Shown here: positions 10,617 through 23,854 of the stretch, one piece after another
Layout: every line of letters starts with the position of its first letter
How positions within the stretch are numbered: the stretch's first letter is position 1
The notes under the pieces: generated by a model
Told to the model about the DNA's origin: nothing
Databases searched by the model: none
What the model saw: only the letters and a program-made list of their open reading frames with translations
Translations under genes and position numbers: made by a program
DNA from: Karalla daura
Taxonomy: Eukaryota > Chordata > Actinopteri > Chaetodontiformes > Leiognathidae
Assembly: GCA_029224185.1 (NCBI GenBank)
Contig: JANZKI010000145.1
Coordinates: forward strand, 1 to 64,000
Direction of reading: 5' to 3'
DNA: 64,000 nt

Positions 10617-11069
10617 ATGGTGCATGTGTCAACAAACCTTTTCAAAGCGCTTTTCCCCACAGTCTCCCATAAAGGGGGCTGTAAAATGGCTCAAATGAGC
10701 GTTCTAAACACTTTTCAGGCCTGTTGCTGCACTGCGTATTGGCCAATGGTGCATGTGTCAAACTTTTTCAAAGAGCTTTTCCCCACAGTCCCCTATGCAG
10801 GGGGCTTTAAACAGGCTCAAATAAGCATTCTAAACACTTTTCAGGCCTGTTGCTGCACTCTGTCTTTGCCAATGGTGCATGTGTCAACAAACTTTTTGAA
10901 AGCGCTTTTCCCCACAGTCTCCCATGAAGGGGGCTGTAAACAGGCTCAAACAAGCGTTCTAAACACTGTTTTGGCCTGTTGCTGCACTGCGTATTGGCCA
11001 ATGGCGCATGTGTCAAACTTTTTCAATGCGCTTTTCCCCACCGTTTCCTACGCAGGGGGCTGTAAATAG
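10617..11069 (+). repeat. Family B block 3 (B3-B4-B5-B6), palindrome variant
   Basis: T-lineage block. B4 carries AAAGAGCTTT at about 10769-10778 in place of the conserved palindrome, a single G-to-A style interruption (GCG to GAG in the open frame) not seen in any other block. Confidence 0.93.
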
Positions 11070-14000
11070 GCCCAACTAGGCGTTCTAAACATTGTTTAGG
11101 CCTGTTGCTGCACTGCGTAATGGCCGATGGTGAATGCGTCAACACACTTTTTCAAAGCGCTTTTCCCCACCGTTTCCAATGCAGGGGGCTGTAAACAGGC
11201 CCAACTAGGCGTTCTAAACACTGTTTAGGCCTGTTGCTGCACTGCGTAATGGCCCATGGTGAATGCGTCAACACACTTTTTCAAAGCGCTTTTTCCCACC
11301 GTTTCTGATGCAGGGGGCTGTAAACAGGCCCAACTAGGCGATCTAAACACTGTTTAGGCCTGTTGCTGCACTGCGTCATGGCCAATGGTGAATGCGTCAA
11401 CACACTTTTTCAAAGCGCTTATCCTCACCGTTTCCGACGCAGGGGGCTGTAAACAGGCCCAACTAGGCGATCTAAACACTGTTTTGGCCTGTTGATGCAC
11501 TGCGTAATGGCCGATGGTGAATGCGTCAACACACTTTTTCAAAGCGCTTTTCCCCACCGTTTCCTACGCAGGGGGCTGTAAATAGGCCCAACTAGGCGTT
11601 CTAAACATTGTTTAGGCCTGTTGCAGCACTGCGTAATGGCCGATGGTGAATGCGTCAACACACTTTTTCAAAGCGCTTTTCCCCACCGTTTCCAATGCAG
11701 GGGGTTGTAAACAGGCCCAACTAGGCGTTTTAAACACTGTTTAGGCCTGTTGCTGCACTGCTAAGTGGCCCATGGTGAATGCGTCAACACACTTTTTCAA
11801 AGCGCTTTTCCCCACCGTTTCTTACGCAGGGGGCTGTAAACAGGCCCAACTAGGCGCTCTAAACACTGTTTAGGCCTGTTGCTGCACTACGTAATGGCCC
11901 ATGGTGAATGCGTCAACACACTTTTTCAAAGCGCTTTTCCCCACCGTTTCCTACGCAGGGGGCTGTAAACAGGCCCAACTAGGCGTTTTAAACACTGTTT
12001 AGGCCTCTTGCTGCACTGCGTAATGGCCCATGGTGAATGCGTACACACTTTTTCAAAGCGCTTTTCCCCACCGTTTCCAATGCAGGTGGTTTTAAACAGG
12101 CCCAACTAGGCCTTCTAAACACTGTTTAGGCCTCTTGCTGCACTGCGTATTGGCCAATGGCGCATGTGTCAAACTTTTTCAATGCGCTTTTCCCCACCGT
12201 TTCCTACGCAGGGGGCTGTAAATAGGCCCAACTAGGCGTTCTAAACATTGTTTAGGCCTGTTGCTGCACTGCGTAATGGCCGATGGTGAATGCGTCAACA
12301 CACTTTTTCAAAGCGCTTTTTCCCACCGTTTCTGATGCAGGGGGCTGTAAACAGGCCCAACTAGGCGTTCTAAACACTGTTTAGGCCTGTTGCTGCACTG
12401 CGTCATGGCCAATGGTGAATGCGTCAACACACTTTTTCAAAGCGCTTATCCTCACTGTTTCCGACGCAGGGGGCTGTAAACAGGCCCAACTAGGCGATCT
12501 AAACACTGTTTTGGCCTGTTGATGCACTGCGTAATGGCCGATGGTGAATGCGTCAACACACTTTTTCAAAGCGCTTTTCCCCACCGTTTCCTACGCAGGG
12601 GGCTGTAAATAGGCCCAACTAGGCGTTCTAAACATTGTTTAGGCCTGTTGCAGCACTGCGTAATGGCCGATGGTGAATGCGTCAACACACTTTTTCAAAG
12701 CGCTTTTCCCCACCGTTTCCAATGCAGGGGGTTGTAAACAGGCCCAACTAGGCGTTTTAAACACTTTTTAGGCCTGTTGCTGCACTAGTAAGTGGCCCAT
12801 GGTGAATGCGTCAACACACTTTTTCAAAGCGCTTTTCCCCAACGTTTCTTACGCAGGGGGCTGTAAACAGGCCCAACTAGGCGTTCTAAACACTGTTTAG
12901 GCCTGTTGCTGCACTGCGTAATGGCCCAAGGTGAATGCGTCAACACACTTTTTCAAAGCGCTTTTTCCCACCGTTTCTGATGCAGGGGGCTGTAAACAGG
13001 CCCAACTAGGCGTTCTAAACACTGTTTAGGCCTGTTGCTGCACTGCGTAATGGCCCATGGTGAATGCGTCAACACACTTTTTCAAAGCGCTTTTTCCCAC
13101 CGTTTCTGATGCAGGGGGCTGTAAACAGGCCCAACTAGGCGTTCTAAACACTGTTTTGGCCTGTTGCTGCACTGCGTAATGTCCGATGGTGAATGTGTAC
13201 ACACTTTTTCAAAGCGCTTTTCCCCACCGTTTCTTACGCAGGGGGCTGTAAACAGGCCCAACTAGGCGTTTTAAACACTTTTTAGGCCTGTTGCTGCACT
13301 AGTAAGTGGCCCATGGTGAATGCGTCAACACACTTTTTCAAAGCGCTTTTCCCCAACGTTTCTTACGCAGGGGGCTGTAAACAGGCCCAACTAGGCGTTC
13401 TAAACACTGTTTAGGCCTGTTGCTGCACTGCGTAATGGCCCATGGTGAATGCGTCAACACACTTTTTCAAAGCGCTTTTTCCCACCGTTTCTGATGCAGG
13501 GGGCTGTAAACAGGCCCAACTAGGCGTTCTAAACACTGTTTAGGCCTGTTGCTGCACTGCGTAATGGCCCATGGTGAATGCGTCAACACACTTTTTCAAA
13601 GCGCTTTTTCCCACCGTTTCTGATGCAGGGGGCTGTAAACAGGCCCAACTAGGCGTTCTAAACACTGTTTAGGCCTGTTGCTGCACTGCGTCATGGCCAA
13701 TGGTGAATGCGTCAACACACTTTTTCAAAGCGCTTATCCTCACCGTTTCCGACGCAGGGGGCTGTAAACAGGCCCAACTAGGCGATCTAAACACTGTTTT
13801 GGCCTGTTGATGCACTGCGTAATGGCCGATGGTGAATGCGTCAACACACTTTTTCAAAGCGCTTTTCCCCACCGTTTCCTACGCAGGGGGCTGTAAATAG
13901 GCCCAACTAGGCGTTCTAAACATTGTTTAGGCCTGTTGCAGCACTGCGTAATGGCCGATGGTGAATGCGTCAACACACTTTTTCAAAGCGCTTTTCCCCA

Positions 14001-15503
14001 CCGTTTCCAATGCAGGGGGTTTTAAACAGGCCCAACTAGGCGTTTTAAACACTTTTTAGGCCTGTTGCTGCACTGGTAAGTGGCCCATGGTGAATGCGTC
14101 AACACACTTTTTCAAAGCGCTTTTCCCCAACGTTTCTTACGCAGGGGGCTGTAAACAGGCCCAACTAGGCGTTCTAAACACTGTTTAGGCCTGCAGCTGC
14201 ACTGCGTAATGGCCAATGGTGAATGCGTTAACACACTTTTTCAAAGCGCTTTTCCCCACCGTTTCCTACGCAGGGGGCTGTAAACAGGCCAAACTAGGCG
14301 TTCTAAACAATGTTTAGGCCTGTTGCTGCACTGCGTAATGGCCGATGGTGAATGCGTCAACACACTTTTTCAAAGCGCTTTTCCCCACCGTTTCCTACGC
14401 AGGGGGCTGTAAATAGGCCCAACTAGGCGTTCTAAGCATTGTTTAGGCCTTTTGCTGCACTGCGTAATGGCCGATGGTGAATGCGTCAACACACTTTTTC
14501 AAAGCGCTTTTCCCCACCGTTTCTTACGCAGGGGGCTGTAAACAGGCCCAAATAGGCGCTCTAAACACTGTTTAGGCCTGTTGCTGCACTACGTAATGGC
14601 CCATGGTGAATGCGTCAATACACTTTTTCAAAGCGCTTTTCCCCACCGTTTCCTATGCAGGGGGCTGTAAACAGGCCCAACTAGGCGATCTAAACACTGT
14701 TTTGGCCTGTTGCTGCACTGCGTAATGTCCGATGGTGAATGTGTACACACTTTTTCAAAGCGCTTTTCCCCACCGTTTCTTACGCAGGGGGCTGTAAACA
14801 GGCCCAACTAGGCGTTTTAAACACTTTTTAGGCCTGTTGCTGCACTAGTAAGTGGCCCATGGTGAATGCGTCAACACACTTTTTCAAAGCGCTTTTCCCC
14901 AACGTTTCTTACGCAGGGGGCTGTAAACAGGCCCAACTAGTCGTTCTAAACACTGTTTAGGCCTGTTGCTGCACTGCGTAATGGCCCATGGTGAATGCGT
15001 CAACACACTTTTTCAAAGCGCTTTTTCCCACCGTTTCTGATGCAGGGGGCTGTAAACAGGCCCAACTAGGCGTTCTAAACACTGTTTAGGCCTGTTGCTG
15101 CACTGCGTAATGGCCCATGGTGAATGCGTCAACACACTTTTTCAAAGCGCTTTTTCCCACCGTTTCTGATGCAGGGGGCTGTAAACAGGCCCAACTAGGC
15201 GATCTAAACACTGTTTAGGCCTGTTGCTGCACTGCGTCATGGCCAATGGTGAATGCGTCAACACACTTTTTCAAAGCGCTTATCCTCACCGTTTCCGACG
15301 CAGGGGGCTGTAAACAGGCCCAACTAGGCGATCTAAACACTGTTTTGGCCTGTTGATGCACTGCGTAATGGCCGATGGTGAATGCGTCAACACACTTTTT
15401 CAAAGCGCTTTTCCCCACCGATTCCTACGCAGGGGGCTGTAAATAGGCCCAACTAGGCGTTCTAAATATTGTTTAGGCCTGTTGCAGCACTGCGTCTTAG
15501 CCA
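11070..15503 (+). repeat. Family A stretch, 4.4 kb, with private variants
   Basis: c-d pairs begin at 11354, 12381, 13669 and 15215. A run with a', f, g and an isolated B6 unit (12157) resembles 18914-19708 and 22126-22920. Around 14150-14650 is a distinctive segment with CCTGCAGCTGC, GCGTTAACACAC, CTAAGCATTG, CCTTTTGC and GTCAATACAC; a related segment without some of these changes recurs in the 2314-bp repeats. Private single changes include CCCAAGGTG near 12929, which removes the CCATGG core. Confidence 0.94.
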
Positions 15504-15954
15504 ATGGTGCATGTGTCAACAAACCTTTTCAAAGCGCTTTTCCCCACAGTCTCCCATAAAGGGGGCTGTAAAATGGCTCAAATGAGCGTTCTAAACACTT
15601 TTCAGGCCTGTTGCTGCACTGCGTATTGGCCAATGGTGCATGTGTCAAACTTTTTCAAAGCGCTTTTCCCCACAGTCCCCTATGCAGGGGGCTTTAAACA
15701 GGCTCAAATAAGCATTCTAAACACTTTTCAGGCCTGTTGCTGCACTCTGTCTTTGCCAATGGTGCATGTGTCAACAAACTTTTTGAAAGCGCTTTTCCCC
15801 AGTCTCCCATGAAGGGGGCTGTAAACAGGCTCAAATAAGCGTTCTAAACACTGTTTTGGCCTGTTGCTGCACTGCGTATTGGCCAATGGCGCATGTGTCA
15901 AACTTTTTCAATGCGCTTTTCCCCACCGTTTCCTACGCAGGGGGCTGTAAATAG
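15504..15954 (+). repeat. Family B block 4, frame broken by 2-bp deletion
   Basis: B3-B4-B5-B6 block of the I lineage. In B5 the usual CCCCACAGTCTCC reads CCCCAGTCTCC (about 15797-15807), losing two bases. The plus frame that is open in the other blocks therefore ends at 15812 after 102 codons, although B sequence continues unchanged to 15954. This is the only frameshift seen in a B block. The block and its right flank are related to 27968-29000 (offset about 12.46 kb). Confidence 0.93.
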
Positions 15955-18460
15955 GCCCAACTAGGCGTTCTAAACATTGTTTAGGCCTGTTGCTGCACTG
16001 CGTAATGGCCGATGGTGAATGCGTCAACACACTTTTTCAAAGCGCTTTTCCCCACCGTTTCCAATGCAGGGGGTTGTAAACAGGCCCAACTAGGCGTTTT
16101 AAACACTGTTTAGGCCTGTTGCTGCACTGCGTAATGGCCCATGGTGAATGCGTCAACACACTTTTTCAAAGCGCTTTTTCCCACCGTTTCTGATGCAGGG
16201 GGCTGTAAACAGGCCCAACTAGGCGTTCTAAACACTGTTTAGGCCTGTTGCTGCACTGCGTCATGGCCAATGGTGAATGCGTCAACACACTTTTTCAAAG
16301 CGCTTATCCTCACTGTTTCCGACGCAGGGGGTTGTAAACAGGCCCAACTAGGCGATCTAAACACTGTTTTGGCCTGTTGATGCACTGCGTAATGGCCGAT
16401 GGTGAATGCGTCAACACACTTTTTCAAAGCCCTTTTCCCCACCGTTTCCTACGCAGGGGGCTGTAAATAGGCCCAACTAGGCGTTCTAAACATTGTTTAG
16501 GCCTGTTGCAGCACTGCGTAATGGCCGATGGTGAATGCGTCAACACACTTTTTCAAAGCGCTTTTCCCCACCGTTTCCAATGCAGGGGGTTGTAAACAGG
16601 CCCAACTAGGCGTTTTAAACACTTTTTAGGCCTGTTGCTGCACTAGTAAGTGGCCCATGGTGAATGCGTCAACACACTTTTTCAAAGTGCTTTTTCCCAC
16701 CGTTTCTGATGCAGGGGGCTGTAAACAGGCCCAACTAGGCGTTCTAAACACTGTTTAGGCCTGTTGCTGCACTGCGTCATGGCCAATGGTGAATGCGTCA
16801 ACACACTTTTTCAAAGCGCTTTTCCCCACCGTTTCCTACGCAGGGGGCTGTAAATAGGCCCAACTAGGCGATCTAAACACTGTTTTGTCCTGTTGATGCA
16901 CTGCGTAATGGCCGATGGTGAATGCGTCAACACACTTTTTCAAAGCGCTTTTCCCCACCGTTTCCTACGCAGGGGGCTGTAAATAGGCCCAACTAGGCGT
17001 TCTAAACATTGTTTAGGCCTGTTGCTGCACTGCGTAATGGCCGATGGTGAATGCGTCAACACACTTTTTCAAAGCGCTTTTCCCCACCGTTTCCAATGCA
17101 GGGGGTTGTAAACAGGCCCAACTAGGCGTTTTAAACACTGTTTAGGCCTGTTGCTGCACTGCTAAGTGGCCCATGGTAAATGCGTCAACACACTTTTTGA
17201 AAGCGCTTTTCCCCAACGTTTCTTACGCAGGGGGCTGTAAACAGGCCCAACTAGGCGATCTAAACACTGTTTCGGCCTGTTGCTGCACTGTGTAATGGCC
17301 CATGGTGAATGCGTCAACACACTTTTTCAAAGCGCTTTTTCCCACCGTTTCTGATGCAGGGGGCTGTAAACAGGCCCAACTAGGCGTTCTAAACACTGTT
17401 TAGGCCTGTTGCTGCACTGCGTAATGTCCGATGGTGAATGTGTACACACTTTTTCAAAGCGCTTTTTCCCACCGTTTCCGATGCAGGGGGCTGTAAACAG
17501 GCCCAACTAGGCGTTCTAAACACTGTTTAGGCCTGTTGCTGCAATGCGTCATGGCCAATGGTGAATGCGTCAACACACTTTTTCAAAGCGCTTATCCTCA
17601 CCGTTTCCGACGCAGGGGGCTGTAAACAGGCCCAACTAGGCGATCTAAACACTGTTTTGGCCTGTTGATGCACTGCGTAATGGCCGATGGTGAATGCGTC
17701 AACACACTTTTTCAAAGCGCTTTTCCCCACCGTTTCCTACGCAGGGGGCTGTAAATAGGCCCAACTAGGCGTTCTAAATATTGTTTAGGCCTGTTGCAGC
17801 ACTGCGTAATGGCCGATGGTGAATGCGTCAACACACTTTTTCAAAGCGCTTTTCCCCACCGTTTCCAATGCAGGGGGTTGTAAACAGGCCCAACTAGGCG
17901 TTTTAAACACTTTTTAGGCCTGTTGCTGCACTAGTAAGTGGCCCATGGTGAATGCGTCAACACACTTTTTCAAAGCGCTTTTCCCCAACGTTTCTTACGC
18001 AGGGGGCTGTAAACAGGCCCAACTAGGCGTTCTAAACACTGTTTAGGCCTGTTGCTGCACTGCGTAATGGCCCATGGTGAATGCGTCAACACACTTTTTC
18101 AAAGCGCTTTTTCCCACCGTTTCTGATGCAGGGGGCTGTAAACAGGCCCAACTAGGCGTTCTAAACACTGTTTAGGCCTGTTGCTGCACTGCGTCATGGC
18201 CAATGGTGAATGCGTCAACACACTTTTTCAAAGCGCTTATCCTCACCGTTTCCGACGCAGGGGGCTGTAAACAGGCCCAACTAGGCGATCTAAACACTGT
18301 TTTGGCCTGTTGATGCACTGCGTAATGGCCGATGGTGAATGCGTCAACACACTTTTTCAAAGCGCTTTTCCCCACCGTTTCCTACGCAGGGGGCTGTAAA
18401 TAGGCCCAACTAGGCGTTCTAAATATTGTTTAGGCCTGTTGCAGCACTGCGTCTTAGCCA
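15955..18460 (+). repeat. Family A stretch with variant cluster
   Basis: c-d pairs begin at 16239, 17527 and 18172. The d unit near 16430 has AAAGCCC instead of AAAGCGC, shared with the 28.9-39.4 kb copies. Near 17160-17300 are CATGGTAAATG, TTTTTGAAAGCG, GTTTCGGCC and CTGTGTAATGG; the last links this segment to 43.9, 45.8, 49.6 and 52.0 kb (offset 26622 bp to the copy at 44149). Confidence 0.94.
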
Positions 18461-18913
18461 ATGGTGCATGTGTCAACAAACCTTTTCAAAGCGCTTTTCC
18501 CCACAGTCTCCCATAAAGGGGGCTGTAAAATGGCTCAAATGAGCGTTCTAAACACTTTTCAGGCCTGTTGCTGCACTGCGTATTGGCCAATGGTGCATGT
18601 GTCAAACTTTTTCAAAGCGCTTTTCCCCACAGTCCCCTATGCAGGGGGCTTTAAACAGGCTCAAATAAGCATTCTAAACACTTTTCAGGCCTGTTGCTGC
18701 ACTCTGTCTTTGCCAATGGTGCATGTGTCAACAAACTTTTTGAAAGCGCTTTTCCCCACAGTCTCCCATGAAGGGGGCTGTAAACAGGCTCAAACAAGCG
18801 TTCTAAACACTGTTTTGGCCTGTTGCTGCACTGCGTATTGGCCAATGGCGCATGTGTCAAACTTTTTCAATGCGCTTTTCCCCACCGTTTCCTACGCAGG
18901 GGGCTGTAAATAG
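18461..18913 (+). repeat. Family B block 5 (B3-B4-B5-B6)
   Basis: T-lineage block entered from e. Its right flank to 19708 matches the flanks of the blocks at 21673 and 23855, so this is a third, longer-spaced member of the 2182-bp family (offset 3212 = 2182 + 1030). Confidence 0.93.
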
Positions 18914-21672
18914 GCCCAACTAGGCGTTCTAAACATTGTTTAGGCCTGTTGCTGCACTGCGTAATGGCCGATGGTGAATGCGTCAACACACTTTTTCAAA
19001 GCGCTTTTCCCCACCGTTTCCAATGCAGGGGGTTGTAAACAGGCCCAACTAGGCGTTTTAAACACTGTTTAGGCCTGTTGCTGCACTGCTAAGTGGCCCA
19101 TGGTGAATGCGTCAACACACTTTTTCAAAGCGCTTTTCCCCACCGTTTCTTACGCAGGGGGCTGTAAACAGGCCCAACTAGGCGCTCTAAACACTGTTTA
19201 GGCCTGTTGCTGCACTACGTAATGGCCCATGGTGAATGCGTCAACACACTTTTTCAAAGCGCTTTTCCCCACCGTTTCCTACGCAGGGGGCTGTAAACAG
19301 GCCCAACTAGGCGTTTTAAACACTGTTTAGGCCTCTTGCTGCACTGCGTAATGGCCCATGGTGAATGCGTACACACTTTTTCAAAGCGCTTTTCCCCACC
19401 GTTTCCAATGCAGGGGGATTTAAACAGGCCCAACTAGGCCTTCTAAACACTGTTTAGGCCTCTTGCTGCACTGCGTATTGGCCAATGGCGCATGTGTCAA
19501 ACTTTTTCAATGCGCTTTTCCCCACCGTTTCCTACGCAGGGGGCTGTAAATAGGCCCAACTAGGCGTTCTAAACATTGTTTAGGCCTGTTGCTGCACTGC
19601 GTAATGGCCGATGGTGAATGCGTCAACACACTTTTTCAAAGCGCTTTTTCCCACCGTTTCTGATGCAGGGGGCTGTAAACAGGCCCAACTAGGCGTTCTA
19701 AACACTGTTTAGGCCTGTTGCTGCACTGCGTCATGGCCAATGGTGAATGCGTCAACACACTTTTTCAAAGCGCTTATCCTCACTGTTTCCGACGCAGGGG
19801 GCTGTAAACAGGCCCAACTAGGCGATCTAAACACTGTTTTGGCCTGTTGATGCACTGCGTAATGGCCGATGGTGAATGCGTCAACACACTTTTTCAAAGC
19901 GCTTTTCCCCACCGTTTCCTACGCAGGGGGCTGTAAATAGGCCCAACTAGGCGTTCTAAACATTGTTTAGGCCTGTTGCAGCACTGCGTAATGGCCGATG
20001 GTGAATGCGTCAACACACTTTTTCAAAGCGCTTTTCCCCACCGTTTCCAATGCAGGGGGTTGTAAACAGGCCCAACTAGGCGTTTTAAACACTTTTTAGG
20101 CCTGTTGCTGCACTAGTAAGTGGCCCATGGTGAATGCGTCAACACACTTTTTCAAAGCGCTTTTCCCCAACGTTTCTTACGCAGGGGGCTGTAAACAGGC
20201 CCAACTAGGCGTTCTAAACACTGTTTAGGCCTGTTGCTGCACTGCGTAATGGCCCATGGTGAATGCGTCAACACACTTTTTCAAAGCGCTTTTTCCCACC
20301 GTTTCTGATGCAGGGGGCTGTAAACAGGCCCAACTAGGCGTTCTAAACACTGTTTAGGCCTGTTGCTGCACTGCGTCATGGCCAATGGTGAATGCGTCAA
20401 CACACTTTTTCAAAGCGCTTATCCTCACTGTTTCCGACGCAGGGGGCTGTAAACAGGCCCAACTAGGCGATCTAAACACTGTTTTGGCCTGTTGATGCAC
20501 TGCGTAATGGCCGATGGTGAATGCGTCAACACACTTTTTCAAAGCGCTTTTCCCCACCGTTTCCAATGCAGGGGGTTGTAAACAGGCCCAACTAGGCGTT
20601 TTAAACACTTTTTAGGCCTGTTGCTGCACTAGTAAGTGGCCCATGGTGAATGCGTCAACACACTTTTTCAAAGCGCTTTTCCCCAACGTTTCTTACGCAG
20701 GGGGCTGTAAACAGGCCCAACTAGGCGTTCTAAACACTGTTTAGGCCTGTTGCTGCACTGCGTAATGGCCCATGGTGAATGCGTCAACACACTTTTTCAA
20801 AGCGCTTTTTCCCACCGTTTCTGATGTAGGGGGCTGTAAACAGGCCCAACTAGGCGTTCTAAACACTGTTTAGGCCTGTTGCTGCACTGCGTAATGGCCC
20901 ATGGTGAATGCGTCAACACACTTTTTCAAAGCGCTTTTTCCCACCGTTTCTGATGCAGGGGGCTGTAAACAGGCCCAACTAGGCGTTCTAAACACTGTTT
21001 TGGCCTGTTGCTGCACTGCGTAATGTCCGATGGTGAATGTGTACACACTTTTTCAAAGCGCTTTTCCCCACCGTTTCTTACGCAGGGGGCTGTAAACAGG
21101 CCCAACTAGGCGTTTTAAACACTTTTTAGGCCTGTTGCTGCACTAGTAAGTGGCCCATGGTGAATGCGTCAACACACTTTTTCAAAGCGCTTTTCCCCAA
21201 CGTTTCTTACGCAGGGGGCTGTAAACAGGCCCAACTAGGCGTTCTAAACACTGTTTAGGCCTGTTGCTGCACTGCGTAATGGCCCATGGTGAATGCGTCA
21301 ACACACTTTTTCAAAGCGCTTTTTCCCACCGTTTCTGATGCAGGGGGCTGTAAACAGGCCCAACTAGGCGTTCTAAACACTGTTTAGGCCTGTTGCTGCA
21401 CTGCGTCATGGCCAATGGTGAATGCGTCAACACACTTTTTCAAAGCGCTTATCCTCACCGTTTCCGACGCAGGGGGCTGTAAACAGGCCCAACTAGGCGA
21501 TCTAAACACTGTTTTGGCCTGTTGATGCACTGCGTAATGGCCGATGGTGAATGCGTCAACACACTTTTTCAAAGCGCTTTTCCCCACCGTTTCCTACGCA
21601 GGGGGCTGTAAATAGGCCCAACTAGGCGTTCTAAATATTGTTTAGGCCTGTTGCAGCACTGCGTCTTAGCCA
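18914..21672 (+). repeat. Family A stretch
   Basis: It holds the order seen after T-lineage blocks (e-like, a', f, g, isolated B6 at 19485), then c-d pairs at 19709, 20354 and 21384. The extra 1030 bp (eight units, one of 127 bp) relative to the 2182-bp repeat includes a fused d/e unit (see 20354). GGGGGATTT near 19417 and GATGTAGG near 20825 are private. Confidence 0.94.
20354..20608 (-). repeat. c plus fused d/e unit
   Basis: After a normal c unit, the d unit (GATCTAAAC, GTTGATGC) switches after AAAGCGC to the 3' end of e (CCAATGCAGGGGGTTG) and runs straight into an a unit, so one monomer is missing. The same fusion is seen at 34107-34361, 40031-40285, 60366-60620 and 61908-62162. It is visible as an 84-codon rather than 67-codon minus-strand open frame, which I do not regard as a gene. 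Confidence 0.85.
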
Positions 21673-22125
21673 ATGGTGCATGTGTCAACAAACCTTTTCA
21701 AAGCGCTTTTCCCCACAGTCTCCCATAAAGGGGGCTGTAAAATGGCTCAAATGAGCGTTCTAAACACTTTTCAGGCCTGTTGCTGCACTGCGTATTGGCC
21801 AATGGTGCATGTGTCAAACTTTTTCAAAGCGCTTTTCCCCACAGTCCCCTATGCAGGGGGCTTTAAACAGGCTCAAATAAGCATTCTAAACACTTTTCAG
21901 GCCTGTTGCTGCACTCTGTCTTTGCCAATGGTGCATGTGTCAACAAACTTTTTGAAAGCGCTTTTCCCCACAGTCTCCCATGAAGGGGGCTGTAAACAGG
22001 CTCAAACAAGCGTTCTAAACACTGTTTTGGCCTGTTGCTGCACTGCGTATTGGCCAATGGCGCATGTGTCAAACTTTTTCAATGCGCTTTTCCCCACCGT
22101 TTCCTACGCAGGGGGCTGTAAATAG
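21673..22125 (+). repeat. Family B block 6 (B3-B4-B5-B6)
   Basis: T-lineage block inside the first 2182-bp copy. The translated frame is identical to that of blocks 1, 5 and 7. Confidence 0.93.
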
Positions 22126-23854
22126 GCCCAACTAGGCGTTCTAAACATTGTTTAGGCCTGTTGCTGCACTGCGTAATGGCCGATGGTGAATGCGTCAACA
22201 CACTTTTTCAAAGCGCTTTTCCCCACCGTTTCCAATGCAGGGGGTTGTAAACAGGCCCAACTAGGCGTTTTAAACACTGTTTAGGCCTGTTGCTGCACTG
22301 CTAAGTGGCCCATGGTGAATGCGTCAACACACTTTTTCAAAGCGCTTTTCCCCACCGTTTCTTACGCAGGGGGCTGTAAACAGGCCCAACTAGGCGCTCT
22401 AAACACTGTTTAGGCCTGTTGCTGCACTACGTAATGGCCCATGGTGAATGCGTCAACACACTTTTTCAAAGCGCTTTTCCCCACCGTTTCCTACGCAGGG
22501 GGCTGTAAACAGGCCCAACTAGGCGTTTTAAACACTGTTTAGGCCTCTTGCTGCACTGCGTAATGGCCCATGGTGAATGCGTACACACTTTTTCAAAGCG
22601 CTTTTCCCCACCGTTTCCAATGCAGGGGGTTTTAAACAGGCCCAACTAGGCCTTCTAAACACTGTTTAGGCCTCTTGCTGCACTGCGTATTGGCCAATGG
22701 CGCATGTGTCAAACTTTTTCAATGCGCTTTTCCCCACCGTTTCCTACGCAGGGGGCTGTAAATAGGCCCAACTAGGCGTTCTAAACATTGTTTAGGCCTG
22801 TTGCTGCACTGCGTAATGGCCGATGGTGAATGCGTCAACACACTTTTTCAAAGCGCTTTTTCCCACCGTTTCTGATGCAGGGGGCTGTAAACAGGCCCAA
22901 CTAGGCGTTCTAAACACTGTTTAGGCCTGTTGCTGCACTGCGTCATGGCCAATGGTGAATGCGTCAACACACTTTTTCAAAGCGCTTATCCTCACTGTTT
23001 CCGACGCAGGGGGCTGTAAAGAGGCCCAACTAGGCGATCTAAACACTGTTTTGGCCTGTTGATGCACTGCGTAATGGCCGATGGTGAATGCGTCAACACA
23101 CTTTTTCAAAGCGCTTTTCCCCACCGTTTCCTACGCAGGGGGCTGTAAATAGGCCCAACTAGGCGTTCTAAACATTGTTTAGGCCTGTTGCAGCACTGCG
23201 TAATGGCCGATGGTGAATGCGTCAACACACTTTTTCAAAGCGCTTTTCCCCACCGTTTCCAATGCAGGGGGTTGTAAACAGGCCCAACTAGGCGTTTTAA
23301 ACACTTTTTAGGCCTGTTGCTGCACTAGTAAGTGGCCCATGGTGAATGCGTCAACACACTTTTTCAAAGCGCTTTTCCCCAACGTTTCTTACGCAGGGGG
23401 CTGTAAACAGGCCCAACTAGGCGTTCTAAACACTGTTTAGGCCTGTTGCTGCACTGCGTAATGGCCCATGGTGAATGCGTCAACACACTTTTTCAAAGCG
23501 CTTTTTCCCACCGTTTCTGATGCAGGGGGCTGTAAACAGGCCCAACTAGGCGTTCTAAACACTGTTTAGGCCTGTTGCTGCACTGCGTCATGGCCAATGG
23601 TGAATGCGTCAACACACTTTTTCAAAGCGCTTATCCTCACCGTTTCCGACGCAGGGGGCTGTAAACAGGCCCAACTAGGCGATCTAAACACTGTTTTGGC
23701 CTGTTGATGCACTGCGTAATGGCCGATGGTGAATGCGTCAACACACTTTTTCAAAGCGCTTTTCCCCACCGTTTCCTACGCAGGGGGCTGTAAATAGGCC
23801 CAACTAGGCGTTCTAAATATTGTTTAGGCCTGTTGCAGCACTGCGTCTTAGCCA
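22126..23854 (+). repeat. Family A stretch within 2182-bp repeat
   Basis: Order: e-like, a', f, g, isolated B6 (22697), then c-d pairs at 22921 and 23566 separated by one 645-bp cycle. It carries the GAGGCCC marker at 23021. Confidence 0.94.

Noticed and set aside
15504..15954. Recently pseudogenised gene at block 4
   Set aside because: The 2-bp deletion breaks a frame for which no functional evidence exists, so pseudogene is not a justified label.
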